Assembly: GCA_018139225.1 (NCBI GenBank)
Contig: JAGSNX010000003.1
Coordinates: 372,001-436,000 of the forward strand
DNA length: 64,000 nucleotides
DNA from: Microvirga sp. SRT01
GTDB lineage: Bacteria > Pseudomonadota > Alphaproteobacteria > Sphingomonadales > Sphingomonadaceae
Reading direction: 5' to 3'
Positions 61,456 through 64,000 of this stretch are shown one piece after another. The notes beneath the pieces are model-generated. The model had not been told where the DNA came from, did no database searches, and saw only the letters and a list, made by a program, of their open reading frames with translations. Made by a program: the position numbers and the translations under genes. Within the stretch, counting starts at the first letter, position 1; the number at the start of each line of letters is the position of its first letter.

Positions 61456-64000
61456 TTACATTCGCGGACGCTGAAGCTCAGCAATGGTGTAGTTCTTGGC
61501 GTTCTGGGTGATTATTGGCGCAGCTTCCATAATTGCCTGCATGGCCATCTGCTTGACTGCCGCTGGGTCGTTGCTGGTAATTGCGCCAAAGGTAACGTTG
61601 ACGCTCGTACCACCACTTCCGCGAACGCCATCCAGCTTGTGGTTTGGTGTCATGGCAAACGGGCTGCCAATATCCAGAACCTCAGGTCCTCGCTCACCAA
61701 CTAGGTAACGGCCCCTGTTGCCCATGCCTCCGTTGGCCTTGCCAGTCTTGCCGCCAAACAAGCCGCCAATACTGCCGATCAACGATCCCATAAGTCCGCT
61801 GCCGCCACTGCCTGATCCGCCGCCAAACAAGAGGTTGCCCAAAGGTTTGATGAGCATCTGTTGGAGCGCAATGCGCAACAGTCCGTCGATCACGGCATCG
61901 GCCATGTTGCCAAAGGCATCGCCCAGATTGCCCACGCCTTTAACGGCATCGACCAGCCCGTTCTGTAGGGACTGAAGGCCCTCGACCTCTACGCCCTGAA
62001 GCGCCTCGTTGATTTCCTCGGCCGTGCGAGGGATTTGATCGAGGAACGTTCCCATCGGCCCCATGGTCTGCTGATCGACGTTGCGGCGCCCCTGCGTAGC
62101 AAGAGCAGGGAACAAGGCGAGGCGACGACGCGCAATCTCCTTTTCAGCTTCCGTTGCGTCACGGCTTGCGATGATCGCGTCCAGAGCCAGCTTTTCTTGC
62201 TGCATGCGCAGATCGAGCAATCGGTACTCGCTAGCGCGGCGATCCTTGGCCGTGCGCGCCATGTTGCTGTCCAGCTGCGCCATTTCCTCCGCGTTTGCGA
62301 GGCTGGCACTGGCCAGCTTTAGCGCCTCCTGCTGCTGGAACTCCTGCTCCTTGAGCGTGATGACCTGACCACGATTAGCGGTGATCCTGTCCTCAATCGC
62401 CTTGAGTTCTGTGACCTGAGCAGCCGTGTAACGCATGCTGCCCTGAGGTCCGTCCTTGTCGATCTGATCGAGGCGGGTCTTCCGGTCCTGATCGAGCAGC
62501 TGACGCTCAAACTGGAAGCGTTCTGCACCCACACTTGCGAGATCGGCCCGTGTGTCCAGTTCCTCGCGGTTGCTGCGGTTCAGGTCAGCTTGGTAAGCCT
62601 CTGTGTTGCGGCGCTGCGTCTCAGCGGCACGCTCTGCCTCGCGCTGCGCTTTGTCAGCTGCGTGCGAAGCCGAACCATCGCCCTTGCCCTTACCGCCGCC
62701 TTTTGCTGCCGGGGGCTTCACGGTGCTGCGTCCTGTGCCGTGAACAACGTTCCGACCGGCGTTGTGGTCGGCAATGACCTGACGGCTGATCGCGATGACC
62801 TGAGCGTCGGTCATTCCAGAGCCGGTAAAGCCCCGATATTTGTCACCGCCGTTTTGCTGGATGCCCCGAACCACGCGCTTGCGCTGAGCAGCCAGTCGCG
62901 ACCGCTGATAGCCGCGATCATAGTTGTCGCCCATGTTCCAATCCGCGATGCGCGGTGCCTCTTGGAAGTGCTGGCCACCACCGGCCCGGTCGATCATGCG
63001 GTTGGCGACGCGCTTGACGCCATTCTCAATGTCGGTGCCAATATTATCCATGGCAGCGTAGGCGTTGTGGGCCTTGTCGATCAAACGCAGGATGTTACCA
63101 ATCGACTCCTGCGTGTTCGCGGCGTCGATGCGGATTGCGTTGAAGACGTTAGCTGCGCCCTCGCCCATGGGCGCGAAAGCATCATGTAGACCCGCAAACT
63201 GTGCGCGGATTTCAATACCTGCATCTTCAGCGGATTGGCTCAGCGATCCCATGGCGTCTTCGCCTTCGCCGAGAGCGCCTACGATAGCATCGCTGATGCC
63301 AGCGCCACGGTCGAACGCGCCAACCATTTCCAGCATGCCGTTTTCGATCAGGGTAAAGGCTTCAGCGGCTGTCTTGGGCAGTTCGCGGAACTCCGCATCA
63401 ATAGCGGCGGTCATTTTTGTGTTCGTCAGTGCGTCGTAGAGCATCTTGCTCGTCAGCTTGCCGTCTTCGGCCATCTTCTTGAGTTCGCCGCGCGTAACAC
63501 CAAGGCTCTCGGTAAAGAGGCGGGTGAGACGCGGGCTGGCGTCCATGATAGCGCCCAGCTCTTCCCACTGAACGTTCGTGCCAGACAGTGCTTGGCCCAT
63601 CTGTAGCGTGGCAGACATTTGAGCCTGAGTGTCGGCACCACCAACCTTCATGGCCTTGCTAAACGTCTCGACTGCGCGGGCGTTATCAAGCTGGCTGCGG
63701 CCCAATTCCTTGGATGTGGGCATGAACTTGGCATACAGGTCGCTGATGCTGCTCATGCTGCTTCGCGTTTCTTTGGCAATGCGGCTTACGTCCCGCATAG
63801 CGACGCCCTGATTGCCAAACGTTGCCGTGGACAGCTTCATTTGGGCATCCATCTTTTTGGATGCGTCTGCGACTTCCAGATAGCGCCGTGCGCCGTCGAT
63901 TGCCTTGTCGGCAGCAAAGACCGCCGCAAATCCTTTGACCGCCTGACCAGCGCGGCCCATGCCCATTTCGATTGCGCTAGATGCGCGATTAGTCGCCTTG
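61456..64000 (-). CDS. tail tape measure protein (5' end outside window)
   Basis: At least 848 residues of an open frame continue past the right edge; the first ATG inside the window (63966) is internal. The tape-measure N-terminal domain is clear: SSMSSISDLYAKFMPTSKELG, GQALSGTNVQWEELGAIMDASPRLTRLF and LTSKMLYDALTN. Long alpha-helical coiled segments follow (AHAADKAQREAERAAETQRRN, EEMAQLDSNMARTAKDRRASEYR), then a glycine-rich membrane-penetrating stretch (NLLFGGGSGSGGSGLMGSLIGSIGGLFGG). It sets tail length and defines the phage as a siphovirus or similar long-tailed type. Confidence 0.9.
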   Translation of the reverse strand, partial: KATNRASSAIEMGMGRAGQAVKGFAAVFAADKAIDGARRYLEVADASKKMDAQMKLSTATFGNQGVAMRDVSRIAKETRSSMSSISDLYAKFMPTSKELGRSQLDNARAVETFSKAMKVGGADTQAQMSATLQMGQALSGTNVQWEELGAIMDASPRLTRLFTESLGVTRGELKKMAEDGKLTSKMLYDALTNTKMTAAIDAEFRELPKTAAEAFTLIENGMLEMVGAFDRGAGISDAIVGALGEGEDAMGSLSQSAEDAGIEIRAQFAGLHDAFAPMGEGAANVFNAIRIDAANTQESIGNILRLIDKAHNAYAAMDNIGTDIENGVKRVANRMIDRAGGGQHFQEAPRIADWNMGDNYDRGYQRSRLAAQRKRVVRGIQQNGGDKYRGFTGSGMTDAQVIAISRQVIADHNAGRNVVHGTGRSTVKPPAAKGGGKGKGDGSASHAADKAQREAERAAETQRRNTEAYQADLNRSNREELDTRADLASVGAERFQFERQLLDQDRKTRLDQIDKDGPQGSMRYTAAQVTELKAIEDRITANRGQVITLKEQEFQQQEALKLASASLANAEEMAQLDSNMARTAKDRRASEYRLLDLRMQQEKLALDAIIASRDATEAEKEIARRRLALFPALATQGRRNVDQQTMGPMGTFLDQIPRTAEEINEALQGVEVEGLQSLQNGLVDAVKGVGNLGDAFGNMADAVIDGLLRIALQQMLIKPLGNLLFGGGSGSGGSGLMGSLIGSIGGLFGGKTGKANGGMGNRGRYLVGERGPEVLDIGSPFAMTPNHKLDGVRGSGGTSVNVTFGAITSNDPAAVKQMAMQAIMEAAPIITQNAKNYTIAELQRPRM

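Larger units (their letters stand above)
40767..64000. mobile_element. siphovirus-type prophage, left part, integrated in dprA
   Basis: From the broken dprA to the window end, genes are phage tail, lysis-like and unknown accessory genes. The tail module on the minus strand (tape measure to J-like tip) runs 64000 to 53429, a spike and small genes on the minus strand run 46272 to 40905, and a plus-strand block lies at 46410-53344. Base composition is visibly less GC-rich than in the first 40 kb. No integrase, terminase, portal or capsid gene is in view, so the element extends well beyond the window. The exact attL is not defined without the other end. Confidence 0.85.

Noticed and set aside
53429..64000. 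Gene transfer agent instead of a prophage
   Set aside because: The order tape measure, two minor proteins, peptidase, tip is shared with GTAs, but the proteins lack recognisable GTA gp12-gp15 features, and the module is linked to spike, lysis-like and accessory genes at a broken dprA.

Overview
The window looks like a chromosome segment of an alphaproteobacterium of the Sphingomonas group (Sphingomonadaceae). The reasons are the high GC, PEPxxWA-CTERM proteins, a MipZ division ATPase, an FzlA-type GST homologue next to a tRNA-binding protein, BLUF and HWE-kinase signalling proteins, and short CCCCGGCGAAGGCCGGGG-type palindromic intergenic repeats. No rRNA, canonical tRNA or CRISPR array was seen.

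Bases 1-40.8 kb are core chromosome. In order: uppP; the glutamate synthase operon gltD-gltB with an MNT/HEPN toxin-antitoxin pair (mntA-hepT) nested between the two subunits; a convergent VapBC pair; fzlA and a tRNA-binding protein; a FemAB/GNAT protein; a membrane protein; argG; an EF-hand protein; cfa; a Tat-exported molybdopterin oxidoreductase with its cytochrome b; a flavin reductase; a PEP-CTERM protein; a TauE exporter; rlmN; a histidine phosphatase; then dnaN, a Phd/VapC-type toxin-antitoxin pair, recF and gyrB. After that come a three-gene two-component cluster, a mipZ-dnaJ-pgm-exonuclease operon joined by 4-nt overlaps, panC, a Sel1 protein, topA, a Crp/Fnr regulator and a BLUF photoreceptor.

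At about 40.77 kb the reading frame of dprA (normally upstream of topA) is cut, and everything to the right is prophage. Only the DprA C-terminus remains here, so the left attachment junction probably lies inside dprA. The prophage continues past the window end; no head genes or integrase are visible.

The prophage has three parts. On the minus strand at 53.4-64 kb is a siphovirus-type tail module: tape measure, two minor tail proteins, an NlpC/P60-type peptidase, a J-like tail tip protein, accessory tail proteins, a holin-like protein and a membrane/coiled-coil protein. On the minus strand at 40.9-46.3 kb are a tail spike with four Ig-like repeats and an SGNH-like domain, a primase-like protein and three small proteins. 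On the plus strand at 46.4-53.3 kb are mostly unrecognised accessory genes, separated by structured non-coding DNA.

That plus-strand block is the least explained part. It contains two compact tRNA-like (acceptor plus T-arm) elements, a tandem 11-bp iteron array buried inside a coding gene, a hairpin present twice with an invariant loop and pairing-preserving changes, long leader hairpins, a triple-HTH protein and a PEP-CTERM protein. A recurrent [AC]TAA[AG]TA heptamer precedes many prophage genes on their coding strand and may be a phage promoter element.
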